Shown here: piece after piece, positions 43,872-53,800 of the stretch | Layout of the letters: each line of letters begins with the position of its first letter | Numbering within the stretch: the first letter of the stretch is position 1 | Source: an uncultured Bryobacteraceae bacterium | GTDB lineage: Bacteria > Acidobacteriota > Terriglobia > Bryobacterales > Bryobacteraceae | DNA: 64,000 nt | Assembly: GCA_937924525.1 (NCBI GenBank) | Contig: CALDSU010000009.1 | Location: 62,001 to 126,000 of the forward strand | Reading direction: 5' to 3' | Translations under genes and position numbers: made by a program | Notes under the pieces: generated by a model | Databases searched by the model: none | Told to the model about the DNA's origin: nothing | Seen by the model: only the letters and a program-made list of their open reading frames with translations

Positions 43872-43873
43872 AC

Positions 43874-44494
43874 CTACAGCTTGAACGCCACCGAGACCCC
43901 GTCGCGCAAGGGGAGCAGGCTGGTGCAAAAGCGGGAGTCCTGGGAGAGCAGGCGGTTGAATTCCACGACTCCGTGATCGGACGGTTCGCGAGGCTCCAAC
44001 ACGCGCCCGTGCCACAGCGTATTGTCGGTGACGAACAAGCCGCCTTGGCGAAGACGGGACGGGACGGCGCGCCACACGTCCGGGTAGCCTTCTTTGTCGA
44101 CATCGTTGAAGATCAAGTCGAACTCCCCGGTGGTGGAGGCGAGCGCCGCGAGCGCGTCGCCGGTATGGACGCGAATCCGGTCCGCCACGCCGGCGCGCGC
44201 GAAATAGTCCGCGGCGCGGCGGGCGTTGGCCGGGCTGCCATCGGAGTAGTGCACTTCCGCATGCTCGCCCGCCGCGCGCGCCAGCCAGATGGTGGAGTAG
44301 CCGATCGCCGATCCCAGTTCAAAGATTCTCCGCGCCCCGCGCAACCGGACCAGCAGGGCGAGCAACTGGCCCACCGCAGGCCCGACGATCGGCACCCGCC
44401 GTTCGGCCGCGAAGTTCTCCATTTCCGCCAGCACGGGGTCGCGTGGCGGCAGCAAGGAAAGCAAGTATTGCTCGAGGGCGGGCGCGGTGATCAT
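43874..44494 (-). CDS. Class I SAM-dependent O-methyltransferase (COMT-type)
   Basis: 206 residues. The SAM motif FELGSAIGYSTIWLARA, the acidic strand VHYSDGSP and FDLIFNDVDKEGYPDVW (metal-binding Asp region) are typical of the caffeoyl-CoA/catechol O-methyltransferase family, using a divalent metal. It is a soluble enzyme. Its ATG overlaps the stop of speA by 4 bases (ATGA), so it is translationally coupled to arginine decarboxylase, which makes a methyl acceptor linked to polyamine or agmatine metabolism conceivable, though unproven. Confidence 0.88.
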   Translation of the reverse strand: MITAPALEQYLLSLLPPRDPVLAEMENFAAERRVPIVGPAVGQLLALLVRLRGARRIFELGSAIGYSTIWLARAAGEHAEVHYSDGSPANARRAADYFARAGVADRIRVHTGDALAALASTTGEFDLIFNDVDKEGYPDVWRAVPSRLRQGGLFVTDNTLWHGRVLEPREPSDHGVVEFNRLLSQDSRFCTSLLPLRDGVSVAFKL

Positions 44495-46446
44495 AGCGAG
44501 TGCGGCTCCTCCAGGTACGTGTAGCCGTGCAGTCCGTCCTCGTAAAAGCGGAGCAGGCGGCCCGATTCCTCGTAGCCGATCCTCCCCTCGCGTAACGCCC
44601 GTTCGACATCGCGCCGCAGTTGATTCATGAGGGCGTCGGTGGAGAACTGCACGTAGTTGAGCACCTCCCGGACCGTGTCGCCCTTGATCACGGTTTCCAG
44701 CAGCGCCTCGCCGGATTCGCTCAGGCGCACATGGACGGCGTTGGTGTCGCCAAACAAATTATGCAGGTCGCCGAGGATCTCCTGATAAGCCCCCACGAGG
44801 AAGGCGCCCAGGTAATAATCGTTCCCGTCAAAGCGGTGCAGCGGCAGCGTGCGCTTCACGTCCCGCCGGTCGATGAATTGATCCACCTTCCCGTCGGAAT
44901 CGCACGTAATGTCGCCGAGCACGCCGTGGCGGTCGGGCTTCTCGTCCAGGCGGTGAATCGGCATGATGGGGAAAAGCTGCTTGATCGCCCAACTGTCGGG
45001 CATGCTCTGGAACAGGGAAAAATTGCAGAAGTACGTATCCGAGAGCATCGCGTCCAGCCCTTCGAGTTCCTCGGGAAAGTAATCGAGTTCGTGCGCGAGC
45101 TTGGCGATGCGCCGGCAAATGTTCCAGTAAAGAGACTCGGCGAGGCAGCGCTGCTCGATGGGCAGGTAGCCGAGGCTGAACAGGTTCAGGGCCGCGTCGA
45201 GCGCCTGCTGCGCGTCGTGGAAGCTCTCGAGCAGGTTCTTCACCGTGAGCGAGCGGTAGGTCTCCTGCAAATCCACCAGCGGCTGCTCGGGTTCGCCGGG
45301 CAGATTCGGCAGCGTGTCGTCCTCGGCGAAGCCGGAAACGCCGAGGACGTTGAACACCAGCACGCTGTGGTAGGCCGCGATGGCGCGGCCGCTCTCGGTG
45401 ACGATGTGGGGGTGCGGCACGCCGGCCTCGTCGCACACGCTCTGGACATGGTAAATCACGTCGTTGGCGTACTCCTGCAACGTGTAGTTCACGCTGGATT
45501 CGAAGTCGGTCTGCGAGCCATCGTAGTCGATGCCGAGCCCGCCGCCGACGTCGAGGTAGCGCAAGCCGGCGCCGAGCCGGCACAGCTCGGCATACAGGCG
45601 GGCGGCTTCGTTGACCGCGCCCTTCACCTGCCGGATGTTGGTGATCTGGCTGCCGAGATGGAAATGCAGCAGTTGCAGGCAGTCGGCCATGCCGCGGGCC
45701 TTGAGTTGATCGAGCACCTCCATGGCCTCCCCGACGGTCAGCCCAAACTTCGAGCGGTAGCCGCCGGAAGATTTCCAGCGCCCCGAGCCGCGGCTGGCCA
45801 GCTTGACGCGAATGCCGATTGTCGGCCGCACGCCCACCTTGGCCGCGTAACGCAGCACCAGTTCCAGTTCGGTGAACTTCTCGATCACCGGAACGATCTG
45901 CCGGCCGATCTTCTGCGCCAGCATGGCCATCTCGATGTACTCGTCATCCTTGAAGCCATTGCAGATGATCGGCGTGGTGTTGTCGGCCAGCGCCATCACC
46001 GCCAGCAACTCCGGCTTGGAACCCGCCTCGAGTCCGAACCCCAGCGGCCGCCCGAACTCCAGCACCTCTTCGACCACCTGGCGCTGCTGGTTCACCTTAA
46101 TCGGATACACGCAGATGTAACGTCCGGTGTACTTGTGCTCAGCGATCGCCTGCGCGAAGGTTTCGTGCAATTCGCCCAGCCGGTGCTTCAGGATTTCGGC
46201 GAAACGGATGAGGATCGGCAGCGAAATGCCGCGCAGGACCAGTTTGTCGACCAATTCCTTGAGGTCGATCGACCGGTCCGGTTGCTTGGTCGGGTGCACG
46301 CGCACGTGGCCGTGGTCATCGATCGAGAAGTAGCCCTTGCCCCAGGCCGCGATGTCGTACAGGTCGCGGGAGTCCTGCACCGTCCACCGTTCGGAGGGGT
46401 CGATGATGAGCGCGGTTTTCCTGCCGTTGCGTTCGAGCGAAGCCAT
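44491..46446 (-). CDS. speA: Biosynthetic arginine decarboxylase
   Basis: 651 residues from the ATG at 46446, which has AGGA 6 bases upstream; the ORF begins 16 codons earlier with a TTG. The PLP lysine lies in YPIKVNQ (Lys117). GRWKSSGGYRSKFGL, LLHFHLGSQI (PLP phosphate-side His) and YLDVGGGLGIDYDGS mark the group III SpeA family (usual length about 630-660). It makes agmatine from arginine, the entry to putrescine and spermidine. The next gene downstream is an O-methyltransferase. A deoxyhypusine-synthase-like gene lies 5 kb away. It is divergent from hom (135-base gap). Confidence 0.95.
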   Translation of the reverse strand: MASLERNGRKTALIIDPSERWTVQDSRDLYDIAAWGKGYFSIDDHGHVRVHPTKQPDRSIDLKELVDKLVLRGISLPILIRFAEILKHRLGELHETFAQAIAEHKYTGRYICVYPIKVNQQRQVVEEVLEFGRPLGFGLEAGSKPELLAVMALADNTTPIICNGFKDDEYIEMAMLAQKIGRQIVPVIEKFTELELVLRYAAKVGVRPTIGIRVKLASRGSGRWKSSGGYRSKFGLTVGEAMEVLDQLKARGMADCLQLLHFHLGSQITNIRQVKGAVNEAARLYAELCRLGAGLRYLDVGGGLGIDYDGSQTDFESSVNYTLQEYANDVIYHVQSVCDEAGVPHPHIVTESGRAIAAYHSVLVFNVLGVSGFAEDDTLPNLPGEPEQPLVDLQETYRSLTVKNLLESFHDAQQALDAALNLFSLGYLPIEQRCLAESLYWNICRRIAKLAHELDYFPEELEGLDAMLSDTYFCNFSLFQSMPDSWAIKQLFPIMPIHRLDEKPDRHGVLGDITCDSDGKVDQFIDRRDVKRTLPLHRFDGNDYYLGAFLVGAYQEILGDLHNLFGDTNAVHVRLSESGEALLETVIKGDTVREVLNYVQFSTDALMNQLRRDVERALREGRIGYEESGRLLRFYEDGLHGYTYLEEPHSL

Positions 46447-46581
46447 GAGTTTCCTGAAACTTTTAGTGTCCTTCAGTTCCCCGGGCAGCGGCAAGAGGAA
46501 AAAGCGGTCCGTTGCGCGAGCGGGTCGTTTCGTTGCGGTGCAGGGACGTTCAACGGTAGACGCGCGTTATGCTGGTGCTTG

Positions 46582-47886
46582 ATGAACGAAGTGCGCGTCG
46601 GGATAGTGGGTTTGGGCAATGTGGGGTCCGGAACGCTGGCGATTCTGGCGGGGAATCGCGAGGCGATCGAGCAAAAACTGGGCTTTCCGCTGCGCGTGAC
46701 GGCGGTGTGCAGCCGCGCGGTGCATACCAAGACGCTGCCCGAGGCGTTCGCCGGCGTGCTGCGCACCACCGACTGGCGGGAGGTGGTGCGGCATCCGGAA
46801 GTCGATGTGGTGGCGGAACTGGTCGGGGGCACCTCTGTCGCGCGGCAAATCATCGAGGCGGCCATTGCGCACGGCAAGTCGGTGGTGACCGCCAACAAGG
46901 AACTCATCGCTCTGGAGGGCGCTGAACTCTGGGACCGGGCGATCGGCGCCGGCATCAACCTGGCCATGGAGGCGAGCGTGGCGGGCGGGATCCCGATCCA
47001 TGCCGTACTGCGGGAAGGCATCTCGGGCGATCAGGTGATGTCGCTGTGGGGCATCCTCAATGGCACCAGCAACTACATCCTGACCGAGATGGAGCAGCGC
47101 GGCGCGCCCTTCGACTCCGTGCTGCGGGAAGCCCAGGGCTTGGGCTACGCGGAGGCCGACCCGTCGGCGGACGTAGACGGTTACGACGCGCGCTCCAAGC
47201 TCGCCATTCTGGCGGCCCTGGCGTTCGGCGAGCGGATCCGCCCGGCCGACATCTACGTCGAGGGCATCCGGCGCATTTCGCCGATGGACTTTCAATACGC
47301 CCGCAAGCTGGGACACCGGATCCGGTTGCTGTGCGCGGCGCACCGGCGGGACGATGGATTCCTCCTTTCGGTGCGGCCGACGCTGGTGCCGGTCGGATCG
47401 ATGCTGGCCAGCGTGATGGGCGCCTACAACGCGGTTATGGTCAAAGGACGTTACGGCGCCGACACGCTCTACTACGGCCGGGGCGCGGGACCCCATCCCA
47501 CCGGCGTGGCGGTGGTCAGCGACCTGATGCGCGTCGCCCGGGAGATCCGGTCGGGGAGTCCGGAGCGGGTCTCGCCGTTTGCCCACGAGCGGCTGGCCCA
47601 GCACCAACCGCTGCCGGTGACCATCCAGAAACGCGCTTTTTACTTGCGGTTTCGCGTCCAGGACCGGCCGGGAATCATCGCCGCGCTCGCGGGCATCCTG
47701 GCCGAAAAGCGCGTCAGCCTCGACGCTGTGCTCCAGGAACCCTGCGACACCAAAGACGACCTGCCGTTTGTCATCACCGTGGAGCCGACCCGGGAAGAAG
47801 CCCTGCGCGAGGCAGTGGACCGCATGGCCGGACTCGATTTTATGGTGGAGCCGCCGTTGGCCTTACCGATGGAACCGCAGTTGTAG
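46582..47886 (+). CDS. hom: Homoserine dehydrogenase
   Basis: 434 residues from the ATG at 46582. NAD motif GIVGLGNVGSGT, ANKELIA, EASVAGGIPI (catalytic Lys region preceding SLWGILNGTSNYILTEM) and the C-terminal ACT domain (FYLRFRVQDRPGIIAALAGILAEKRV) are all present. It reduces aspartate semialdehyde to homoserine for threonine and methionine synthesis. The ACT domain suggests allosteric control by threonine. The frame stays open for about 650 codons upstream, antisense to speA; that is not part of the gene. The leader separates it from the divergent speA. Confidence 0.95.
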   Translation: MNEVRVGIVGLGNVGSGTLAILAGNREAIEQKLGFPLRVTAVCSRAVHTKTLPEAFAGVLRTTDWREVVRHPEVDVVAELVGGTSVARQIIEAAIAHGKSVVTANKELIALEGAELWDRAIGAGINLAMEASVAGGIPIHAVLREGISGDQVMSLWGILNGTSNYILTEMEQRGAPFDSVLREAQGLGYAEADPSADVDGYDARSKLAILAALAFGERIRPADIYVEGIRRISPMDFQYARKLGHRIRLLCAAHRRDDGFLLSVRPTLVPVGSMLASVMGAYNAVMVKGRYGADTLYYGRGAGPHPTGVAVVSDLMRVAREIRSGSPERVSPFAHERLAQHQPLPVTIQKRAFYLRFRVQDRPGIIAALAGILAEKRVSLDAVLQEPCDTKDDLPFVITVEPTREEALREAVDRMAGLDFMVEPPLALPMEPQL

Positions 47887-47901
47887 GATAGAAAGATCCG
47901 C

Positions 47902-48567
47902 ATGAAAACGCTTTTCTTCACCCTGATCGCGTCCGGGCTGGCGATGGCGCAGGTGGCGGCCAACGCCAACAAAGGCTACACGACCACCGAAGGCCGGGCC
48001 CGCGTGGCCGCCATGCTGTTGCGGTCGGATCGGGACCACACCCAGAAGCCGGAGGAACTGCTTCGTTTGCTGGATTTACGCCCGGGCATGGTGGTGGCCG
48101 ATATCGGCGCGGGCGCCGGATACATGCTGCCCTTTCTCTCCAAGGCGGTGGGGCCGGAAGGCCGGGTGGTGGCCGAGGATATTCACGACGATTTTTTGGA
48201 AAAGGCCAGGGAGTACGCGGCGCAGCAAGGGCTTGGCAATGTTCAGTTTGTGAAGGGCACCGAACGCGACCCGCGCCTGACGCCCGCCAGCGTGGATCTG
48301 GCTTTGACGCTGGACGCCTATCACCATTATGACTATCCCGCGGACATGCTGGCCGGACTGCGCCGCGGAATCCGGCCGGGCGGACGCCTGGTGGTGGTCG
48401 ATTTCTACCGCCGCCCCGAGGCTATGCCGTGCGGCAACGCCATGGAGCATATCCGGGCGGATCAACCCGAGGTGATTCAAGAGATCGAAGCGGCCGGGTT
48501 CCGCCTCTTGTCCCGGCGCGACCACCTCCCCGGCAGCCAATATGTGCTGGTTTTCGAAAGGCCTTGA
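47902..48567 (+). CDS. SAM-dependent methyltransferase with an apparent signal peptide
   Basis: 221 residues. The N-terminus MKTLFFTLIASGLAMAQ looks like a cleavable signal peptide, then a class I methyltransferase: VVADIGAGAGYMLPFL (SAM motif I), GRVVAEDIHDDFLEKA, VDLALTLDAYHHYDYP and IRPGGRLVVVDFYR. SAM is a cytosolic cofactor, so export would be puzzling; the hydrophobic start may be a membrane anchor or a non-signal helix. It follows hom by 15 bases on the same strand, probably co-transcribed. Function unknown. Confidence 0.8.
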   Translation: MKTLFFTLIASGLAMAQVAANANKGYTTTEGRARVAAMLLRSDRDHTQKPEELLRLLDLRPGMVVADIGAGAGYMLPFLSKAVGPEGRVVAEDIHDDFLEKAREYAAQQGLGNVQFVKGTERDPRLTPASVDLALTLDAYHHYDYPADMLAGLRRGIRPGGRLVVVDFYRRPEAMPCGNAMEHIRADQPEVIQEIEAAGFRLLSRRDHLPGSQYVLVFERP

Positions 48568-48712
48568 CCGCTGGTACTCCCGGACGGGGCCAGTACGCAG
48601 ATAGAGGAAAATTGGGGGGATATTCAGGGGATTCCTTGCCCCTCCCCTAGCGTCTCCGGACCGCCGTTGACGATATCATAAAGGGAAGTCCTGGAAAGGA
48701 CCCGTGTACAGC

Positions 48713-49333
48713 ATGGCAGACGAAGAGTTCGTTGACTATTACGAACTGCTCCAGATTGAACCCAAGGCGGATATCGAGGCGATCCAGCGCGTCTACCGCC
48801 TGCTGGCGGGGCGCTACCATCCGGACAACACCGAAACCGGCGACCTGGAGAAGTTCCTGCGCGTCAAGGAAGCCTACAAGGTGCTCTCCGACGAGCAGCG
48901 GCGCAAAGAATACGATCAACTTTGGGAATCGCAGAAGCACAGCCCCGTCCCGATCTTCATGACCAGGGAGTTCACCGAAGGCGTGGACGGGGAGGCCAAC
49001 CGGCGGATGGGCATCCTCTGCCTCCTGTACAACCGCCGCAAGACGAACCCCGGGCAGCCGGCGCTTTCCATGCTCGAGTTGGAAAACCTGATGTTCGTGC
49101 CGCGCGAACACCTGACCTTCACCGTCTGGTATCTGAAGGCTAAGCGATACATCATGCCGGACGACCGCTCCAGCCTGATGATTACCGCCGAGGGCATCGA
49201 CTTTCTCGAGGCCAACTTGCCGCAGCACAAGACCGTCTACAAGCTGCTGAAGGCGGCGGAGATGGGCACGAGCCGGACCGCCGGCCAGACGCACTTCACC
49301 AGCGGCTGGGCCGAGACGGAAGTCAAATCGTAG
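48713..49333 (+). CDS. J-domain (DnaJ-like) protein
   Basis: 206 residues from the ATG at 48713; a GTG 9 bases earlier sits nearer the AAGGA ribosome site, so the start is uncertain. The J domain reads DYYELLQIEPKADIEAIQRVYRLLAGRYHPDN with the HPD motif and continues to VLSDEQRRKEYDQLW. The C-terminal 120 residues contain a winged-helix-like region (LTFTVWYLKAKRYI, SLMITAEGIDFLEANL). It should stimulate a DnaK-type ATPase; a separate role as a transcription-associated co-chaperone is only inferred. Confidence 0.85.
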   Translation: MADEEFVDYYELLQIEPKADIEAIQRVYRLLAGRYHPDNTETGDLEKFLRVKEAYKVLSDEQRRKEYDQLWESQKHSPVPIFMTREFTEGVDGEANRRMGILCLLYNRRKTNPGQPALSMLELENLMFVPREHLTFTVWYLKAKRYIMPDDRSSLMITAEGIDFLEANLPQHKTVYKLLKAAEMGTSRTAGQTHFTSGWAETEVKS

Positions 49334-49357
49334 GTCGACGCTTTGCCCGCCGCGCCG

Positions 49358-50821
49358 TCAGGCCAGCAGCCCCTTGACAACGTGCGCAGGCTCCACGCCC
49401 GTTAGCCGCTGATCCAGCCCCTGATACTTGTAGGAAAACTTCTCGTGCTGGATGCCAAACAGGTGGAGCAGGGTAGCCTGGAAGTCGCGCACGTGCACCG
49501 GCTGATTGACGATGTTGTAGGAAAAGTCGTCCGTTTCACCGTACACGATGCCGCCCTTCACGCCCCCGCCGGCGAGCCAGAGACTGAAGCACCGCGGGTG
49601 ATGGTCGCGCCCGTAGTCGGTGGGGGTCAGCTTGCCCTGGGAATAAATCGTGCGGCCGAATTCCCCGCCCCAGACCACCAGCGTGTCCTCCAGCAGTCCG
49701 CGCTGTTTCAAATCCTGGACTAGCGCCCAACAGGGCTGATCGACGTCTTTGCACTGGCTGGGGAGAACCTCGGGCAGGTTGCCGTGCACGTCCCAGCCGC
49801 GGTGGTAGATCTGCACAAACCGCACGCCGCGCTCGATCAACCGGCGCGCCATGAGCGCGCTATAGGCGAACGTGCCGGGCTTTCGCGCATCCGGGCCATA
49901 CATCTCGTAGATGCTCTCGGGCTCCTTGGTCAGGTCGGTCAGTTCGGGAACCGAGGCTTGCATGCGGAACGCCATTTCGTACTGGGCGACGCGCACCTGG
50001 GTTTCGGGGTCGCCCAACCGCTCGTGCTGTATCTGGTTCAGTTCCCCCAGCGCGTCGAGCATGCGGCGGCGCATCGCGACGGGCACGCCGTCGGGATTGT
50101 TAATGTAGAGCACCGGGTCGGCGCCGGACCGCAACGCCACGCCCGCGTACTGCGCCGAGAGGAACCCGGCGCTCCACAAACGGGCCGAGATTGCCTGCAC
50201 ATTCGCCCGCGGGTGCGTGTGGCTGGCGTTCATCACGACGAAGGTGGGCAGGTCCTGGTTCATGCTGCCCAGTCCGTAGGCGATCCAGGAGCCAATGCAC
50301 GGCCGGCCGGCGATCATGTTGCCGGTTTGGATGAACGTGATGGCCGGCTCATGGTTAATGGCTTCGGTGTGCATCGACCGGATGATGGCGATGTCGTCGG
50401 CCATCCTGGCGGTGTAGGGGAGCAGTTCCGAAATCCACGCCCCGCTCTGGCCATGCTGCTGGAACTTGAACACCGAGGGCGCAATCGGAAAGCGGCTCTG
50501 GCCGGACGTCATCGTGGTCAGTCGCTGGCCTTGCCGGATGGAATCCGGCAGGTCCTTGTCGAACCACTCCGCCATTTGCGGTTTGTAGTCAAACAGTTCG
50601 ATCTGCGGCGGCGCGCCGACCATGTGCAGGTAGATGGCGCGGCGCGCCTTGGGCGGAAAATGGGGCAAGCCGGGCAGGCCGCCCTTGCTCTCCAGGCGGG
50701 CGGCGCCCCGGGCGTCGCGGCCGAGCAGCGCGGCCAGGGCCAGCGCGCCGAATCCGCGCGCCCCCTGTCCCAGCAGTTGCCTCCGCGTTTGCAACAACAC
50801 GGTTTCATCGGAAGGGTGCAT
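49358..50821 (-). CDS. DUF1501 domain protein (sulfatase/alkaline-phosphatase-like fold)
   Basis: 487 residues. [19 protein letters not shown] near the start is a Tat-like signal without a full twin-arginine. [44 protein letters not shown] and [15 protein letters not shown] are standard DUF1501 motifs; the family is related to alkaline-phosphatase-like hydrolases and is usually paired with DUF1549/DUF1553 proteins, as here. It starts 12 bases downstream of that partner's stop on the same strand. It is periplasmic or surface-exposed; biochemical function not established. Confidence 0.9.
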   Translation of the reverse strand: MHPSDETVLLQTRRQLLGQGARGFGALALAALLGRDARGAARLESKGGLPGLPHFPPKARRAIYLHMVGAPPQIELFDYKPQMAEWFDKDLPDSIRQGQRLTTMTSGQSRFPIAPSVFKFQQHGQSGAWISELLPYTARMADDIAIIRSMHTEAINHEPAITFIQTGNMIAGRPCIGSWIAYGLGSMNQDLPTFVVMNASHTHPRANVQAISARLWSAGFLSAQYAGVALRSGADPVLYINNPDGVPVAMRRRMLDALGELNQIQHERLGDPETQVRVAQYEMAFRMQASVPELTDLTKEPESIYEMYGPDARKPGTFAYSALMARRLIERGVRFVQIYHRGWDVHGNLPEVLPSQCKDVDQPCWALVQDLKQRGLLEDTLVVWGGEFGRTIYSQGKLTPTDYGRDHHPRCFSLWLAGGGVKGGIVYGETDDFSYNIVNQPVHVRDFQATLLHLFGIQHEKFSYKYQGLDQRLTGVEPAHVVKGLLA

Positions 50822-50833
50822 GGCTCGGTTCCT

Positions 50834-53800
50834 TTACTTGTTCAGCACTTCGTCCAGATTCATCATCTGGTTGGCCACCATGGTGAAGGCGGCGAACTCG
50901 GCCTTGGGCAGGCGCGGGTCCGCCGGAATCTCGCCGACGCTCAGCAGTTTACCCGCCTCGGCCGGTTGCGAATCGTAGAAGCGCAGATAGTCCTGATACG
51001 CGCGGCGAGCCACGGCGCGCTCGCGCTCGTCGAGCGGGCGCGAGATCAGGCGCGCGGTCAGGAAATCCAACCGCTGGTCAAAATCCGCGCCGCCTTCTCG
51101 CAGGGTCCGTTCCGCGAGCACCCGGGCAGCCTCCACAAACTGGGGGTCGTTCATGGTGACCAGCGCCTGCAGCGGCGTATTGGTGCGCTCGCGCCGGACG
51201 GTGCAGGATTCGCGCGTGGGCGCGTTGAAAATCTCCAGGGAAGCCGGCGGCGCGCTCCGCTTCCAGAACCAATAGAGGCTGCGGCGGTAGAGCGACTCGC
51301 CGTGGTCGCGTTTGTAGAAACGGGTGTTGCTCCCGTTCATCGCCACCGCTTCCCAAATTCCCTCCGGCTGGTACGGCTTGACGCTGGGGCCGCCGACGGC
51401 GGGCGACAACAGGCCGCTAGCCGCCAGGGCGTAGTCGCGGACCATTTCGCCTTCCATGCGGAAGCGCGGCCCGCGGGATAGCAGGCGGTTGTCCGGATCT
51501 TTTTCCAGCTTGTCCGGCGTCGTGACAGCCGCCTGACGATAGGTGCTCGACAGCAGCATCAGCTTGAACAGCCGCTTGACGTCCCAGCCGGACTCGCGAA
51601 ACTCCACCGCAAGCCAGTCCAGCAATTCGGGGTGCGACGGCGGCTCGCCTTGGGAACCGAAGTCCTCGCTGGTCTTCACCAGGCCGGTTCCGAACACCTC
51701 CTGCCAGAACCGGTTCACCGTCACCCGGCTGGTCAGCGGGTTGGCCGGGTCCACCAGCCACCGCGCCAACCCCAGGCGATTACGCGGAAACGCGGCTGGC
51801 ATCGGCGGCAGCGCCGCAGGCACATCGGCCTCCACCCGGTCCCGCGGCTGGTCGTATTGACCGCGGTGCAGGATGTGCGCGAATGGCTTGCTGTCCGTCT
51901 TTTCCTCCATCACATGCGTGATGGCGCCGCGCTGCCGGATGGCGCGCTTCTCGGCGGCATAGGCGGCCAATTGCTCGCCCAGCACCTGGTACGGGCGGTC
52001 ATAGTGGTGCAGATAATAGCGGTGCAAGGCCTCCCGCTCTTCGGCGTTCAGTTGCTCCGGCGTCTTGGCGCGCGCGGCCACCAGATGCGGCCACGACCCC
52101 GCCACCAGCGCTTCCTCCTCGGTGAGCGCGCGATTGAAAATGCGGAAATCGGCGATCGCGCCGTTCTCGAAAAACCGCTTTCCCTCGTTGCCGAGCCGCA
52201 GCGGCTGCTTCACCAGCAGCGTCCCCTTGAGCAGGGTATTCTGATCGCCTCTGCCCTGCGTCGGGATCGCGCGGCCGTTCAAGTACATGTTCAATCCAGG
52301 CTGTTCGCGCGATCCGTCGTAAGTGAACACCAGATGATTCCAGGTGCCGGCTTTCAACTGCTGGAGGTGGCCGGCCCGAATCGTGATGGCCTTGCCTTCG
52401 TCGCCCACCAGGCGCAGCAGGGAGACCCGCGCGCCGATCTCGATGGCCCAGCCGCGTCCTTTGTCGTCGGGATCGGACTGGCTGGCCAGCACGAAGGTAT
52501 CTTCATTGGCCGGGAAGAAAAACCAGATCGCCAGCGAGAACGCGCGGTCCCCGTCCAGCGCGTCGACGCGCGGAAGCTCCAGCGCAGCGCCCTTGGCGAA
52601 GTACAGGGCCGGCTGGCCAGGCACGGGCGATTGGCCCAGCGTCACGCCCTCGCGCAAGGGCGCCCGTCCGGCATGCAGCGCCTCCACCTGATCTCCCGCC
52701 AGGGTGAGGTACGTCAGTTCCGCTCCCGGCGCCAGCGGCGTTGCGATGCGCCGGTAGGCGCCTTCGCGGAGCCACGCCGCAAATTTCTCTCCCGGCGCGT
52801 GCAGCCGCTGCTTCAGCGCCTCGCGGACCGTCGCTTCGTTCCGGTTCGCCGCCACCCAACGATCCCGGTCCTCATCCCGCGGCACCACAACCACCGGCGG
52901 GGTATCCGGGATGTTGCCGTCCATCGCGTTTTGCGTCGTGTTGCGGAAGAACGCAGTCAGCGAGTAGAAATCCTTCATCGAGATCGGATCGAACTTGTGG
53001 TCGTGGCAGCTGGCGCAGCCGACGGTCAGGCCGAGGAACACGGCGCCGGTCGTATCCGCGCGATCCTTCGCATAGATCGCTTCGACTTCCTCAATGATCA
53101 CGCCCGCTTCATTGGTGGTGACGTTGCAGCGGTGGAAACCGGAGGCGATCTGCTGATCGAGCGTGCGTTCCGGCAACAGGTCGCCGGCTACCTGCTCGAC
53201 GGTGAAGACGTCGAAGGGAAGGTTGCGGTTGAACGCCTTGATGACCCAGTCGCGATAAGGCCACATCTCGCGGTAATTGTCCACGTGGATGCCGTGGGTG
53301 TCGGCGTAGCGGGCCGCATCCAGCCAATACTTGGCGCGGTGCTCGCCATAGCGGGGCGAGCTCAGGTAGCCGTCGATGAGCTTTTCGTACGCGTCGGGCG
53401 CCGGATTGTGGACAAAGGCTTCCACCTCCTCGGGACGGGGAGGCAACCCGGTCAGGTCCAGCGCGACCCGGCGCGCCAGCGTGCGGCGGTCGGCTTCGGG
53501 GCCAGGAGAGAGATTCGCTGCCTCCAGGCGCGCCAGAATGAAACGGTCAATCGGCGTGCGCACCCACTCCTTGCGTTTCACCGGAGGCAGAGGCGGGCGA
53601 ACCGGGGTCACAAACGACCAGTGCTCCTGCCACGGCGCGCCCTGCGCGATCCAGCGCTTGAGCACCTCCTGCTGTTGGCTGGATAGCGTCTTGTGCGAGT
53701 AAGGCGGCGGCATGCGCCGGGCCGGCTTCTCTTCCACAATCCGCTTCCATAGCAAACTGGCCTCCGGCTTTCCGGGCACGATGGCCGCGCCGTTCTTCCT

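Noticed and set aside
44620-47886. 1088-codon plus-strand ORF ending in homoserine dehydrogenase
   Set aside because: The first 654 codons are the open antisense of speA in GC-rich DNA. Hom homology starts at the ATG at 46582, and SpeA on the other strand is full length with its catalytic motifs.
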